From NCBI GenBank assembly GCA_002104985.1, contig MCGO01000063.1, positions 62,001 to 126,000 of the forward strand: a stretch of DNA of 64,000 bases. The letters are read 5' to 3'. Within the stretch, counting starts at the first letter, position 1; the number at the start of each line of letters is the position of its first letter. Origin of the DNA: Rhizoclosmatium globosum. Taxonomy: Eukaryota > Chytridiomycota > Chytridiomycetes > Chytridiales > Chytriomycetaceae. Below, piece by piece: positions 46,701 through 58,300 of this stretch. Below the pieces are notes generated by a model that was not told the DNA's origin, made no database searches, and was given only the letters and a program-made list of their open reading frames with translations. Position numbers and translations under genes: made by a program.

Positions 46701-49345
46701 CCTCTTAATTCAGTGCACATTAATACGAAACTGCCAGGGACAAGTGTGCATAAGGCAAACTGTGTGTGCATTGAACAGGATGGCACTGTTGAGGAGTCCT
46801 ACTACTCAACTGTAACTACGAGAACCACCACGCTTTAATTTCCTCTTAATTCAGTGCACGTTAATACGAAACTGCCAGGGACAAGTGTGCATAAGGCAAA
46901 CTGTGTGTGCGTTAATTGGGATAACGCTGTTGAAGAGTCCTACTACTCAACTGTAACTACGAGAACCACCACGCTTTAATTTCCTCTTAATTCAGTGCAC
47001 GTTAATACGAAACTGCCAGGGACAAGTGTGCATAAGGCAAACTGTGTGTGCGTTAAATGGGATGGCACTGTTGAGGAGTCCTACTACTCAACTGTAACTA
47101 CGAGAACCACCACGCTTTAATTTCCTCTTAATTCAGTGCACATTAATACGAAACTGCCAGGGACAAGTGTGCATAAGGCAAACTGTGTGTGCATTGAAAG
47201 GATGGCACTGTTAGGAGTCCTACTACTCAACTGTAACTACGAGAACCACCACGCTTTAATTTCCTCTTAATTCAGTGCACATTAATACGAAACTGCCAGG
47301 GACAAGTGTGCATAAGGCAAACTGTGTGTGCGTTAAATGGGATGGCACTGTTGAGGAGTCCTACTACTCAACTGTAACTACGAGAACCACCACGCTTTAA
47401 TTTCCTCTTAATTCAGTGCACATTATTACGAAACTGCCAGGGACAAGTGTGCATAAGGCAAACTGTGTGTGCGTTAAATGGGATGGCACTGTTGAGGAGT
47501 CCTACTACTCAACTGTAACTACGAGAACCACCACGCTTTAATTTCCTCTTAATTCAGTGCACATTAATACGAAACTGCCAGGGACAAGTGTGCATAAGGC
47601 AAACTGTGTGTGCGTTAATTGGGATAACACTGTTGAAGAGTCCTACTACTCAACTGTAACTACGAGAACCACCACGCTTTAATTTCCTCTTAATTCAGTG
47701 CACGTTAATACGAAACTGCCAGGGACAAGTGTGCATAAGGCAAACTGTGTGTGCGTTAATTGGGATACACTGTTGAAGAGTCCTACTACTCAACTGTAAC
47801 TACGAGAACCACCACGCTTTAATTTCCTCTTAATTCAGTGCACATTAATACGAAACTGCCAGGGACAAGTGTGCATAAGGCAAACTGTGTGTGCATTAAC
47901 AGGATGGCACTGTTTAGGAGTCCTACTACTCAACTGTAACTACGAGAACCACCACGCTTTAATTTCCTCTTAATTCAGTGCACATTAATACGAAACTGCC
48001 AGGGACAAGTGTGCATAAGGCAAACTGTGTGTGCGTTAATTGGGATAACACTGTTGAAGAGTCCTACTACTCAACTGTAACTACGAGAACCACCACGCTT
48101 TAATTTCCTCTTAATTCAGTGCACATTAATACGAAACTGCCAGGGACAAGTGTGCATAAGGCAAACTGTGTGTGCGTTAAATGGGATGGCACTGTTGAGG
48201 AGTCCTACTACTCAACTGTAACTACGAGAACCACCACGCTTTAATTTCCTCTTAATTCAGTGCACATTAATACGAAACTGCCAGGGACAAGTGTGCATAA
48301 GGCAAACTGTGTGTGCGTTAAATGGGATGGCACTGTTGAGGAGTCCTACTACTCAACTGTAACTACGAGAACCACCACGCTTTAATTTCCTCTTAATTCA
48401 GTGCACGTTAATACGAAACTGCCAGGGACAAGTGTGCATAAGGCAAACTGTGTGTGCGTTAATGGATAACGCTGTTGAAGAGTCCTACTACTCAACTGTA
48501 ACTACGAGAACCACCACGCTTTAATTTCCTCTTAATTCAGTGCACATTAATACGAAACTGCCAGGGACAAGTGTGCATAAGGCAAACTGTGTGTGCGTTA
48601 AATGGGATAACGCTGTTGAAGAGTCCTACTACTCAACTGTAACTACGAGAACCACCACGCTTTAATTTCCTCTTAATTCAGTGCACATTAATACGAAACT
48701 GCCAGGGACAAGTGTGCATAAGGCAAACTGTGTGTGCGTTAAATGGGATGGCACTGTTGAGGAGTCCTACTACTCAACTGTAACTACGAGAACCACCACG
48801 CTTTAATTTCCTCTTAATTCAGTGCACGTTAATACGAAACTGCCAGGGACAAGTGTGCATAAGGCAAACTGTGTGTGCGTTAAATGGGATGGCACTGTTG
48901 AGGAGTCCTACTACTCAACTGTAACTACGAGAACCACCACGCTTTAATTTCCTCTTAATTCAGTGCACGTTAATACGAAACTGCCAGGGACAAGTGTGCA
49001 TAAGGCAAACTGTGTGTGCGTTAAATGGGATGGCACTGTTGAGGAGTCCTACTACTCAACTGTAACTACGAGAACCACCACGCTTTAATTTCCTCTTAAT
49101 TCAGTGCACGTTAATACGAAACTGCCAGGGACAAGTGTGCATAAGGCAAACTGTGTGTGCGTTAAATGGGATGGCACTGTTGAGGAGTCCTACTACTCAA
49201 CTGTAACTACGAGAACCACCACGCTTTAATTTCCTCTTAATTCAGTGCACATTAATACGAAACTGCCAGGGACAAGTGTGCATAAGGCAAACTGTGTGTG
49301 CGTTAATTGGGATAACGCTGTTGAAGAGTCCTACTACTCAACTGT
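40740..49345 (+). repeat. Tandem array of a 141-bp satellite, about 60 units
   Basis: Unit starts (GGGACAAGTGTGCATAAGGC) recur at 40966, 41107, 41248 and so on, every 141 bp, to 49,345, where the array ends inside a unit. About 115 bp of the unit is nearly invariant; a 25-bp window after TGTGTGCGTTAA varies among a few forms: ATTGGGATAAC(A/G)CTGTTGAAGAG, AATGGGATGGCACTGTTGA(G/A)GAG, and ATTGAACAGGATGGCACTG at the edges. A second variable site is GTGCAC(A/G)TTAATACG. The leftmost unit (40740-40826) is only 87 bp and lacks a 54-bp block. No frame crosses the units (TAA in GCTTTAATTTCC and CTCTTAATTC), so it is non-coding. It could be pericentromeric or another heterochromatic satellite; location on the chromosome cannot be told. 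Confidence 0.98.
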
Positions 49346-49694
49346 ACCTATAATAAATACCATATGTTTTATATTGACTTTGGCAGAGAGTGTGTGAATG
49401 AGTCTGGCTTCTTGGAGCAACTCCATTGCGGAGCTTTTTTCTCCATCCTGCCACCTGATTTGAAGCAAATGGTGGCCACCGGACAGTTTTTGGGTTAATT
49501 TTTAATAGAGCAGCCAAAAATTGCTCCATTTGTGTCCACATTTGAAGCACTTCCAACCCCTGCTCTACTTTTGCGCAAGACCAACGGCACCACCTGCAGA
49601 CCCCACTGTTTGTATAGGTAATTTTTATACCTTTGGCAGTACTTGTGGCTTGGTTTGGTGACTCTGGGATAAGTTCTAACTATGTTGCCTAGCA

Positions 49695-50540
49695 ATGGCC
49701 AACTCGTTCAAAATTAGTCCCGCTGCTGCTAGAAAAGCCTTGCAAGCAACATCGGATGATAATAACACCTCAGTAGATGAGCCTCTCTCAAAGAGGAAGC
49801 GTGTCGCCTCTTTCACTGCCACAGAAGACAAACAACTCGTCAAATCTCAGATTTCACAAGATCCAACAATTGGAACTAACTAAACAGGGGAAGATTTCTG
49901 GGAACGTATTTGCAAACATGGGAAGGAAGAGAAAGGAATTGGTCAGGATCGTGTCAGTTACTCGTGTCGGCAACGCTTTTCTGTGATCAGTGCTGGAGTT
50001 AGCAAGTTCTGTGGCGCGTACGCGGCTGTGGCATCCCTTGAAGAGAGCGGCATTGCTGAAAGCAAGTAGTGAGTGTTTATTGAGAGTGTCTGAATTTTGA
50101 ACACTTTTCAGCTATGACCATGCATCCAGAGTCTATGAGGTCGAATTGAAGATGAGCTTCAAATTTCGAGATTGCTGGGAATTGTTTAAAGACGTTCCAA
50201 AGTGGAGGAACTATTGCGGGGTTGATGCGGGAGTTTCAAAATCCGCTGCTTCTGTAGAAGACGAAGACAATGAGAACAGTGTTCATGAGTCAGCTGATGA
50301 CCATATGGAATCTACCAGCCGTCCCAAAGGATGCAAATCAGCAAAGAAGATGGTAGTGGACAAATTGGAACGGTCAAAGCAGGAAACTGCTAAACAAAAA
50401 GCCTTGGAACAGACTAAATAGATTGTTTGCCGAGTTTAACGAAACCAAGCTTCTGAAAATCAGACTTGCTGACTTGGACAATGATGCGCGCAAGATTATG
50501 CGTTTGAAGCGCCGTAAGCTGATTGAATCTTATCAAGATT
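49695..50540 (+). pseudogene. Harbinger accessory Myb/NAM-associated DNA-binding protein, broken
   Basis: Pieces follow the family order: FTATEDKQLVKSQISQDPTI, then in the next frame GEDFWERICKHGKEEKG and FSVISAGVSKFCGAYAAVAS (SANT/Myb-like), then, after a likely intron near 50,070-50,110, YDHASRVYEVELKMSFKFRD then CWELFKDVPKW (NAM-associated region) and a Lys/Gln-rich end. In active elements this protein helps the transposase enter the nucleus and bind the ends. A frame shift after SQDPTIGTN breaks it. Confidence 0.7.
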
Positions 50541-50587
50541 AAATGGATAAATACGTGGATCTAATAAAAGAGATGAAAAGTTTGATT

Positions 50588-51912
50588 CTAGTTTCCTTTC
50601 CACTGCCAAAGATGCTCAATCACATCTGCCTGCAAATCCTTCCATTTTTGCTTATCTTTGATCTTTCCCCTCTCGTCTATGAGCCAAGAAAGAGTTCCTT
50701 TTTGGTATCTGTTCATGCCAGCATCCTCTGTTTCAACATCAGCATCATCCTCGTCATCACGTGTACGTCCTTGTTCCATTCCACTGCGCTCATCTTCAAT
50801 TATCATATTATGGAGAATTATGCACGTCTTCATTATGTTTGTGAGCCTTTTTTCGGACCAATACTTGCACGGTGCCTTAATAATTGCAAACTGAGCTTGT
50901 AACACTCCAAATGCCCTTTCAACGTCCTTTTGTACCGCTTTTTGCATTTTTGCAAAGAACTTTGTTTTGTTGGTTTGTGGGTGGTGAATGGTTTGAACAA
51001 ACAATCTCCATTCAGGGTAGATCCCGTCTGGGACCGTGCCTTTCATTTCAGCATATATTTAACCTTGGAAGCCTGATTGCTGACAAGATTATGGATGAGA
51101 GGAGAGCGGTCTATGACGTTGATGTCATTGTTGGATCCTGGAATCCCAAAAAATGCGTGCCATATTTGGAGATCAACAGTGGCTATTGCTTCTAGAACAA
51201 TTGTTGGTTCTTTTTCTTTTCCAACCTCACTGACCATGCCAGGCCACAGGGCAATTCTTCCAAATCCAGTGTATGCAGTCAATAGACCCTGTTTAGCTTC
51301 AGTATATATCAGAATAACCACAAAACAGCGTACCCAATAGCCCAGGAAATCCACGAGCAGCATTTTCGTTACAAATGTGTTGCAGTTCTTCAGCAGTTGG
51401 GGAACGAAGAAACTCGGCTCCAAATAATGCAATGACTCCCTTGCAGAAACGATCCAGTGATTCTAGAGCAGTACTCTCTCCGCTTTGCAAAATACTCATC
51501 CATCGCATCTGCAGCAATGCCATACGCAAGAATTCGAATTGCTGCGACACACTTCTGTAGTCCAAACAATCCAAGCTTTCCTAACGCATCTTTCTTGCGT
51601 GTAAAGTAACTGTCATAACCTTCAAGTTCTTGTGCAATGCGCTGAAATAGCGAACGGGACATTCTAAAGTGGCGGCGGAATATTTGCTTCTGAATAGAGG
51701 GGCCCTTCAGCAAAGTCGTGGTCAACTAGTCGTTGATAAGCTGCTTCATAGTCTTTGGTTTTGTTAGGAGCCCTTCCTGGCTTGGAGCCGCCATGTGTTC
51801 CGTTCTTTTCATGATCCAAGTCTGAATCGTCTTCTAGAAGCTGTTCCACCAATGTAATATCATTGTCATCGAATATTAAGTCCATGACAACATCGTCGCT
51901 ATCACTGTCCAT
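50588..51912 (-). pseudogene. Harbinger DDE transposase, broken
   Basis: N-terminal acidic segment (MDSDSDDVVMDLIFDDNDIT), then RRHFRMSRSLFQRIAQELEG, GLFGLQKCVAAIRILAYGIA, GESTALESLDRFCKGVIALF, SIDCIHWIWKNCPVAWHG after splicing a 44-nt intron (near 51,295-51,340), TIVLEAIATVDLQIWHAFFG, IPGSNNDINVIDRSPL, DGIYPEWRLFVQTIHHP, KDVERAFGVLQAQFAII. These are the DDE_4 superfamily blocks, with the three acidic residues in the SIDC, NNDIN and ERAFG positions. At least three one-base shifts separate blocks, so no full product is possible. Confidence 0.82.
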
Positions 51913-52020
51913 TGGGTTGGTGTTGCTACCAATGTGGAGTTGATGGTTGCTCTGCTCTATTTTTATTTCAAATTTTCGAAATGAAGAAAAAAGTAGAGCT
52001 GCACAGTGCAGTTGCTCTTA

Positions 52021-52159
52021 ACCATAACTACTGCAAGGGAAGACAAATGATAGGATTTGTCACGCATCATAACTATATCAATGATTACGTGAACCCTAAC
52101 TTTGAGTGAATGAAAGTGGTGCTTAGATTTTTTATAATTTAGAATTCTTTGAAGGAAAA
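52021..52159. other. Short spacer between transposon and kinase gene
   Basis: AT-rich, no feature beyond the probable 3' end of the kinase gene. Confidence 0.5.
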
Positions 52160-54075
52160 TTAATTTTGAATAATGATATCTCGAATAGCGGCATATACAT
52201 CCAGTTCAACTTTTTCATACACGCTCTTGTTGATTCTGAATGCAAACCCATTTTCTTCCAGGGACAACTCTGGAACAGCTTGTTGTAGAAGAACTTTTTT
52301 CATCCCATTCCTGTTTAATGCTCCAGCTGCATCTAAGTCTTTGGATGAAATCAAGAACGCATGGGGATTTTTTGTTTCAATGATGTGGAATACTTGTGTG
52401 GGACTTCCATGCTTGATTTCGTGCAAGAAATAGGATATATCAGGGCTGCGTTGGACAGAGGGAACTGGTTTGTTCTGGAGGTAGGTGTGATGGAGTAGCT
52501 GGTTGGCTGTAATTCTCATTTCAGGCATGGAAAACAATGTCCTTGATAGACTAACAAAGCACTTTTTGGAGACAAAATCAAATCTTGGGTCAGCTTGTGT
52601 CAATGGAGGAAGGTTTTTCGGTGGATATTTGGAAAGCTCAAGCCGATAAATGAAAGCTCCAACAGCCCGTATGTCAACGCTTGAGTTGTATGGTGTCCCA
52701 AGAAACTGCTCAGGAGCGCCCAACGCTTCAGAACCAATAATTGACGTGGGTGATGTGTCAGTGGTCCCACATCCAAAGTCAGTAATCTTGATACAAATTT
52801 TCTCTAGATTTCCAAAGGAGATCAGTGTGTTAGCGGGCTTAATGTCACGATGAATAATCTGTCTGGCGTGAAGAGCCTGATTGTTGTGAGTGATTTGTTT
52901 CAATTCATTCAAATGGAAGGAAGACTTACTGATACACCAGCAACCACTTGAGAAATAATTTCAACACACTCCAATTTGTTCACAGATCGACCAAGACCTT
53001 GCATCCAAACGTCTACGTCTGGTCCGTTTACGAACTCCATCACTATGTGGAGAATATGGCCCCCGTCGTACTGTCTGATGAATGCCACAATATTTTCATG
53101 CACTGGAGTCAATTGCAGAATCCGGATTTCTTGGTGAGCATCCCAGGATGTCACATGAGTACCAACCTCTTTAACAGCAACAATCTTTCCAGTTGCCTTT
53201 TCAAGATATGCACATACAGTGCCAAATCCTCCAGTCCCAAGAACTCCACTCTTTCCAAACTGCTCTTGGATCACAAACTCGGAACTAAACTGCGAAAGAA
53301 TAGCTTCTGAATCCAGCACAAACCAGAATACACCTCCGATTAACCCATCCTCAAAATCAATTGTTGATCCGTCAACCAAATACGCGTCCTGATTAAGTGA
53401 TATGTTTATTCCGTCTACAGCCTATTGAACTTGTAAGAAATGATGAAACAAAATAAATCAAGATACGTACAAACTCATTTTCGCACAAGCTCCTAAGAGT
53501 GTATGTTTCGCCAGACTCTGCCCTGCGGTGGAATACAGCGAAAGCCTGTTTAAAGCGTTATTCATGGCGCTTTCAATCATTAACGAATGCTTACCGGTTC
53601 AGATTTCCGGTCACATATGCAGAATGTGCCATCTTCTTTCAAACCAATGAACGTCATATCGGTTGAATTGTCGAGGACAAGAGGTATTCCCGCTTCGGAG
53701 TCAAAAGGAACCAGCCTCGCCCACACATTGGCCTTGGTTGTCGTAGATGCAACAGGAACAGAAGCTGTCGGAGTGCTGGTAGATGCGGTTCTCAGAGCGG
53801 CAAGTTCCGTTTCCAATGCTTCGATCTTTGTCCGATCTTGTAAGTTTTCAGCTGCTGCGACTGCTGCCGCGTCCACCAGCACCGACACATCAATATGAAG
53901 ATGTTTGATATCCTGATACTGTGCTGCAAGGAGGTCGCGAAGCTGTGCGTTGGCAAGGGAGGCTTTTACAACTCCTTCCGCAACAACTTGGCATCGTTGC
54001 AAGAGTGACTGCTGTTAGATATCAGTTCACGCACACTAGAAGAAGGTGACTGCAAACCTCTTTGACATCGGCCAT
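52160..54075 (-). CDS. Serine/threonine kinase with N-terminal coiled region and possible FHA domain
   Basis: ATG at 54075 (MADVKE), an intron, then an Ala-rich helical region (ASLANAQLRDLLAAQYQDIK). WARLVPFDSEAG...FIGLKEDGTFCICDRKSEP, followed over two introns by FAVFHRRAESGETYTLRSL and AYLVDGSTIDFEDG, resembles an FHA phosphothreonine-binding domain, but the key Arg/Ser/His are not certain. Kinase: GTGGFGTVCAYLEKATGKIV, AVKEV (catalytic Lys), IIHRDIKPANTLISFG, ITDFGCG, GAPEQFLGTPYNSSVDIRAV. A roughly 110-residue tail follows, ending VYAAIRDIIIQN. All kinase motifs are intact. An intron at about 52,872-52,925 lies before the HRD block. FHA plus kinase would suggest a checkpoint-type role (Rad53/Chk2 class); the kinase itself looks more STE-like, so that is tentative. 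Confidence 0.75.
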
Positions 54076-54079
54076 TGAG

Positions 54080-54499
54080 TGTTTGAATGAATGGTTTGTA
54101 GATTGCTTAACGATGGAATGACTTCAAAAATTTCTTCAACCTCAATTTGGATTGAACAGTTTGTATCATATGCTTGTCACGCGTTTTCCAACCAGTGATT
54201 AGTCCGCAACAATCTCCTCTTTTTCAAACATTGACTTCCGGCTTGGTTTATTGTTTGAAGGACTTAAGCAAGACAGTTTTGCATACGAAGAAGTCAACAG
54301 AATATCAAGCCATCTGTCATTTAGTCCCTTACAATTCCTCAAACGCGCCTCTTTGGTCCATATATCCGAAGTACCAGGTCACAACAAACACCTTAGCGCG
54401 TCTCCACCTTCGATAAGCCAGTTTTGGTATACTTGAATATTTAAGAATAAAAGTCCAGTCGGCATTGTTGACACTGCAGAGGACAACCGCAAATTTGAA
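54080..54499. other. No gene seen
   Basis: Upstream region of the kinase gene and junction to duplication copy C; short frames only. Confidence 0.5.
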
Positions 54500-55232
54500 A
54501 ACTTAAGTCTATATCCATATATACATTTATTCAAACAAGCAGTTCCTCTAATAACAAACAATATACACACTTATTTCAAGTTAGCCAATCTCGCCGATCT
54601 CCGTACCGTTTGTGATGCAATTCTAGCGCTTCTTCTCAAAGGTGCCTTCTTTTTCGATTTCTTTTCCGCAACAGACAAGACCTCCTTGACAATGTTAACA
54701 ACACTTTCATTCTCACTAACGGCATCAACCAACTGGAGCTCATTATTCACAGCAACACTCTCAACAACAGGAACGACCTCAACCAACTCGACTGCATCAG
54801 CAACAACAACCAACTGCTTCGGGTAGACCTGAACCAATTTAGACCCACGACGCGTTTTGAACTCCTTCTTGTGCTTCATATGTTGTCGTCCATCACGTCT
54901 AGGTGCATTCACAGTCTTTCCAATAGCCTTGCTCAATTGGACCTCTGGAGCTGGAATACGGACACGCACGCGTCGAGCCTTTGGGCGAACAGCTTCCGCT
55001 GGGACTTCTGGGACTGGTTTCAAGCCAACAGGGGGAAGGGGTTCGACTTTGTGTGACGCGTTGGGTGGGAGTTGGAGGGAGATTGTGCCGAGTTGTCGTC
55101 GTCTTGCGTAGATCAGGTAGTTTGATGGAGACACTGTTGGGTGAAAGAATAAAAGGATTAGAATGAAAGAATTGTCAGATAGATGGGATGTTACATTTCT
55201 CACGTGCGACCGAGATGCGTGCTTTTTTCACT

Positions 55233-55237
55233 GGAGG
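55233..55237 (+). repeat. Target site duplication, left
   Basis: GGAGG, repeated at 60807-60811. The uninterrupted relatives A and B have the corresponding sequence once (GG(T/A)GG or GGAGG context before AATCTGAAG). Confidence 0.9.
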
Positions 55238-55377
55238 TCTCTGATGCGTAGCCGCAGTTAGTTGTTTGACAACAAGATAAGTATTTATTCACCTGATGCG
55301 TAGCCGCAGTTAGTTGTTTGACAACAAGATAAAAAAGAAGACAAAAGAAATTTGACAACATAACCAAACATCCAACA
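55238..55377 (-). repeat. 3' LTR, 140 bp
   Basis: Base-for-base identical to 60667-60806. Internal 40-bp direct repeats at 55241-55280 and 55293-55332, each containing the small hairpin GTTGTTTGACAAC. Confidence 0.95.
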
Positions 55378-55387
55378 CTCCCTCTGT
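55378..55387 (-). promoter_or_regulatory. Polypurine tract
   Basis: ACAGAGGGAG on the minus strand, immediately upstream of the 3' LTR, where plus-strand DNA synthesis is primed. Confidence 0.75.
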
Positions 55388-55395
55388 TGTCGAAT

Positions 55396-58300
55396 TCACT
55401 CCATTCCAACTAATCCCATGGCTTCCCTCATTCTCTTGAAGGTAGGTGCATCAAGTGGTTTGGTAAGCACATCTGCTACCATCACTTTTGTTGAGACATA
55501 TTCCACTTTCAATTCTTCTGCCAGTACCTTTTCCCGCAAGAAGTGGTGTCTAATATCCACGTGCTTTACACGGTCGTGGAACTTAGGGTTTTTCGTGACT
55601 GCAATACATCCTTGATTATCTCCAAACAATGTTGTTGGTTCATCCACTGGGAATCCAATTTCTCCCAGCAGTCTACGCAGGTGAATAATTTCCTGCGCTC
55701 CGCGTGACATTGCCATGTATTCTGCTTCCAGTGTTGACAGTGCAACTGTGGGTTGTTTTTGACACTTCCAAGAGACTGCTCCTCCCGATAGCATTACTAC
55801 ATATCCTCCCACAGATCTTCTGTCATCTGTACATGTGGCAAAGTCTGAATCAGTAAACGCGGTGAGGTGGCGACTGTCAACTCTAGCAACTGCCTCAGCA
55901 TTTGGCCCATCATACCGGACCTGGGTTACTCCCTCTAATCCAGTTTTCCCTTCGTACTTGAGGGCAAGATTTGAAGTTCCTTTTACATATCTCACAACAT
56001 CTTTTGCTGCCCTCCAGTGCGCGTCCCCTGGATTATTCAGGAACCTACTTAGTACGCTCACCGCTGCTGCAATGTCCGGCCTTGTCGCCACCGCCAAATA
56101 CTGAAGAGATCCCACTAGTTCTCTGTATGGGATATCTGCCATTTTTGCCTTCTCAGCATCTGTTGTGGGGGATTCCCTTGAGCTAAGGTATGCTGAGGAT
56201 GTTAACATTGGTATTTGCAGTTCGTTCGAGTCATCCAATCGGAATTTCTTGACAAGGTCTGATACATATTGTGACTGGGAGAGGTTCACTTGTTTCCGGT
56301 CAGGGCTAAACTTGAACTGGATCCCAAGATACCACTCCAGGAAACCCAAGTCCTTCATATTAAACCGCTTTTTCATATTTGAGATTACCGCCTCAATTTT
56401 GTACAGGTTATTCCCACTGAAGATTAAGTCGTCCACATATACCGATATGACCACTACATCCACTCCAAACTTTTTCACATATACACATGGATCTGCCATT
56501 GATGGGATAAATCCTCGACCTCTTAGATATGAGTCAAGAGTTGTATTCCATGCTCGGGGTGATTGTTTCAGGCCATATAGGCATTTCTTGAGTTTCCATA
56601 CATAGTCCTCTTTTCCTTGAACCACATATCCTTCTGGTTGTTCCAAGTACACTTCAGTATCAATTTCTGCATTTAAGAATGCAACGTCAATGTCAGCCAG
56701 TCGATGATACCACTGTTTCTGTACCCCTGCAGCAACTATTGTCCGAATTGATGAGAACTTTGCTGTTGGGGCAAATGTTTCCCAGTAGTCCACTCCTTCT
56801 ACCTGACGAAAGCCTTTGGCTACCAGCCTGGCTTTTCTACGAACCAATTTTCCTGATCTGTCAAACTTGTGAGCATACACCCACTTAACCTGAATTGCCC
56901 GTCTCCCTGGGGGAAGTTTCACCAACTCATATGTCTTATTTGCCCTGATGGATTCCATTTCTGCATTATTTGCCGCCATCCATTCTTTTGCAAACCGGCC
57001 ACTCACAGCAGCTTGGTACGTTTTCGGGACAATTTCCTCTACTTCCGCCCCAAGTGCATGCCTCAGTACATTCCACGTTTCCCGAAATACACGTGGTACA
57101 ACTTCAGCTGAGAAAGCCAGGTGAAATACGTCACGTTCTTGGAGTTGTTGGGCTGTTTCTGCCAACAGGTCAAATTCGTCCTCCTCTATCTCACGATCCG
57201 ACAGGTCTCGATATGAGGGGGTAGGCTGGTTCCTTCTTTCTCTTCTTGTGGGAGCACGCCCAGTCTCCCTCTGTTGCTGCACTGGTTCAGCCATTGGTGG
57301 GGGCTGAAGAACACTTCCAACATTCTCCCTCTGTTCTTCAGCATCACTTGCTTCTGAAGCTTCATCAGGGACTCCATGGGCATCCTGACCATTATTTGGT
57401 TCAATTTCATCTGAATTCAGACCAACCCAATCTCCCCAGTCAGACCCCTCATCCCCAAATGACCAATCCATTGATTCCTCATCACCAGTCCATTTGGAGG
57501 AGTCAAACTCATCCTCAAAGAATGTGACATCTCGCGAGTATTCTACTTTCCCATCGATCAATATGCGGTATGCATTTTTCCGCAAGTCATATCCCACAAA
57601 CCGACCCACACGAGTTTTTGCATCTGATTTTAACTTGGTTTCTTTTGGCACATGTACTCGTGCCACACACCCAAAAACTTTCAAGTGATCAATTTGAGGG
57701 GCGCGTCCCATCAGTATTTCGAAGGAGGATTTCCACTCATGTCTGGCAAGTGGACATCTATTACTCAAGTAGATTGCGCACATAAAGGCTTCCCCCCAGT
57801 ATGATATTGGAAGGTTTGCTTCATGCAGCATTGCTAGGGCCATTCCTGCAATGGTTCGGTTCTTTCGCTCCGCAATCCCATTTTGTTCATGCACATACGG
57901 GGTTGAGTCTGTTTGCACAATATTGTGATCGGTACAGAATTTCTCAAATTCTTTGTTGATGAATTCAGCACCATTGTCCCCATGCAGTCTTTTAATCTGT
58001 CTGCCTGTATCTGCTTCAACTGTATTTTTGAATGATCTGAAAGAATCCAGTGTTTCTGATCCTGATTTCTTTGATTGAAGATATCCAACTGAGTATCCAG
58101 AGAACGCGTCGGTAAACATCACCATATATCTTTTTCCACCCAGAGTTGGTTTTCCCATAGAGTAAGTGTCCATATGGACCTCTTCCAGTGGCTGAGTTGC
58201 CCGGTGTCGTTCTTTTGGGACTGACTTTCTGATTGATTTCCCAGCAGCACACGAGTGGCAATTACATTCGCTTCGTGTTACATCTGATTTGATTATTTTT

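Larger units (their letters stand above)
49415..52017. mobile_element. PIF/Harbinger-type DNA transposon, decayed
   Basis: Imperfect terminal inverted repeats: left 49415 (GAGCAACT-CCATTGCGGAGCT...TTTTTTC), right ending 52017 (complement GAGCAACTGCACTGTGCAGC then TCTACTTTTTTC). Flanking triplets TTG (49412-49414) and TTA (52018-52020) fit the TWA target duplication of this superfamily with one mutation. Inside are the two divergent genes expected of PIF/Harbinger: a Myb/NAM-associated protein (plus) and a DDE transposase (minus). Both are frameshifted, so the copy is non-autonomous. It begins about 70 bp from the satellite edge. Confidence 0.7.

Noticed and set aside
40740..49345. CRISPR-like array
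   Set aside because: Units are contiguous 141-bp satellites with no unique spacers, in a eukaryotic genome, and no cas genes.
49338..49695. Two minus-strand frames at the satellite/transposon junction
   Set aside because: They overlap the transposon end and non-coding flank and show no family similarity.
49494..51960. Alternative transposon ends at GAGCAGCC / CTGCTC
   Set aside because: Only about eight bases match and the flanking triplets do not form a target duplication; the outer pair at 49415 and 52017 aligns over about 30 bases.
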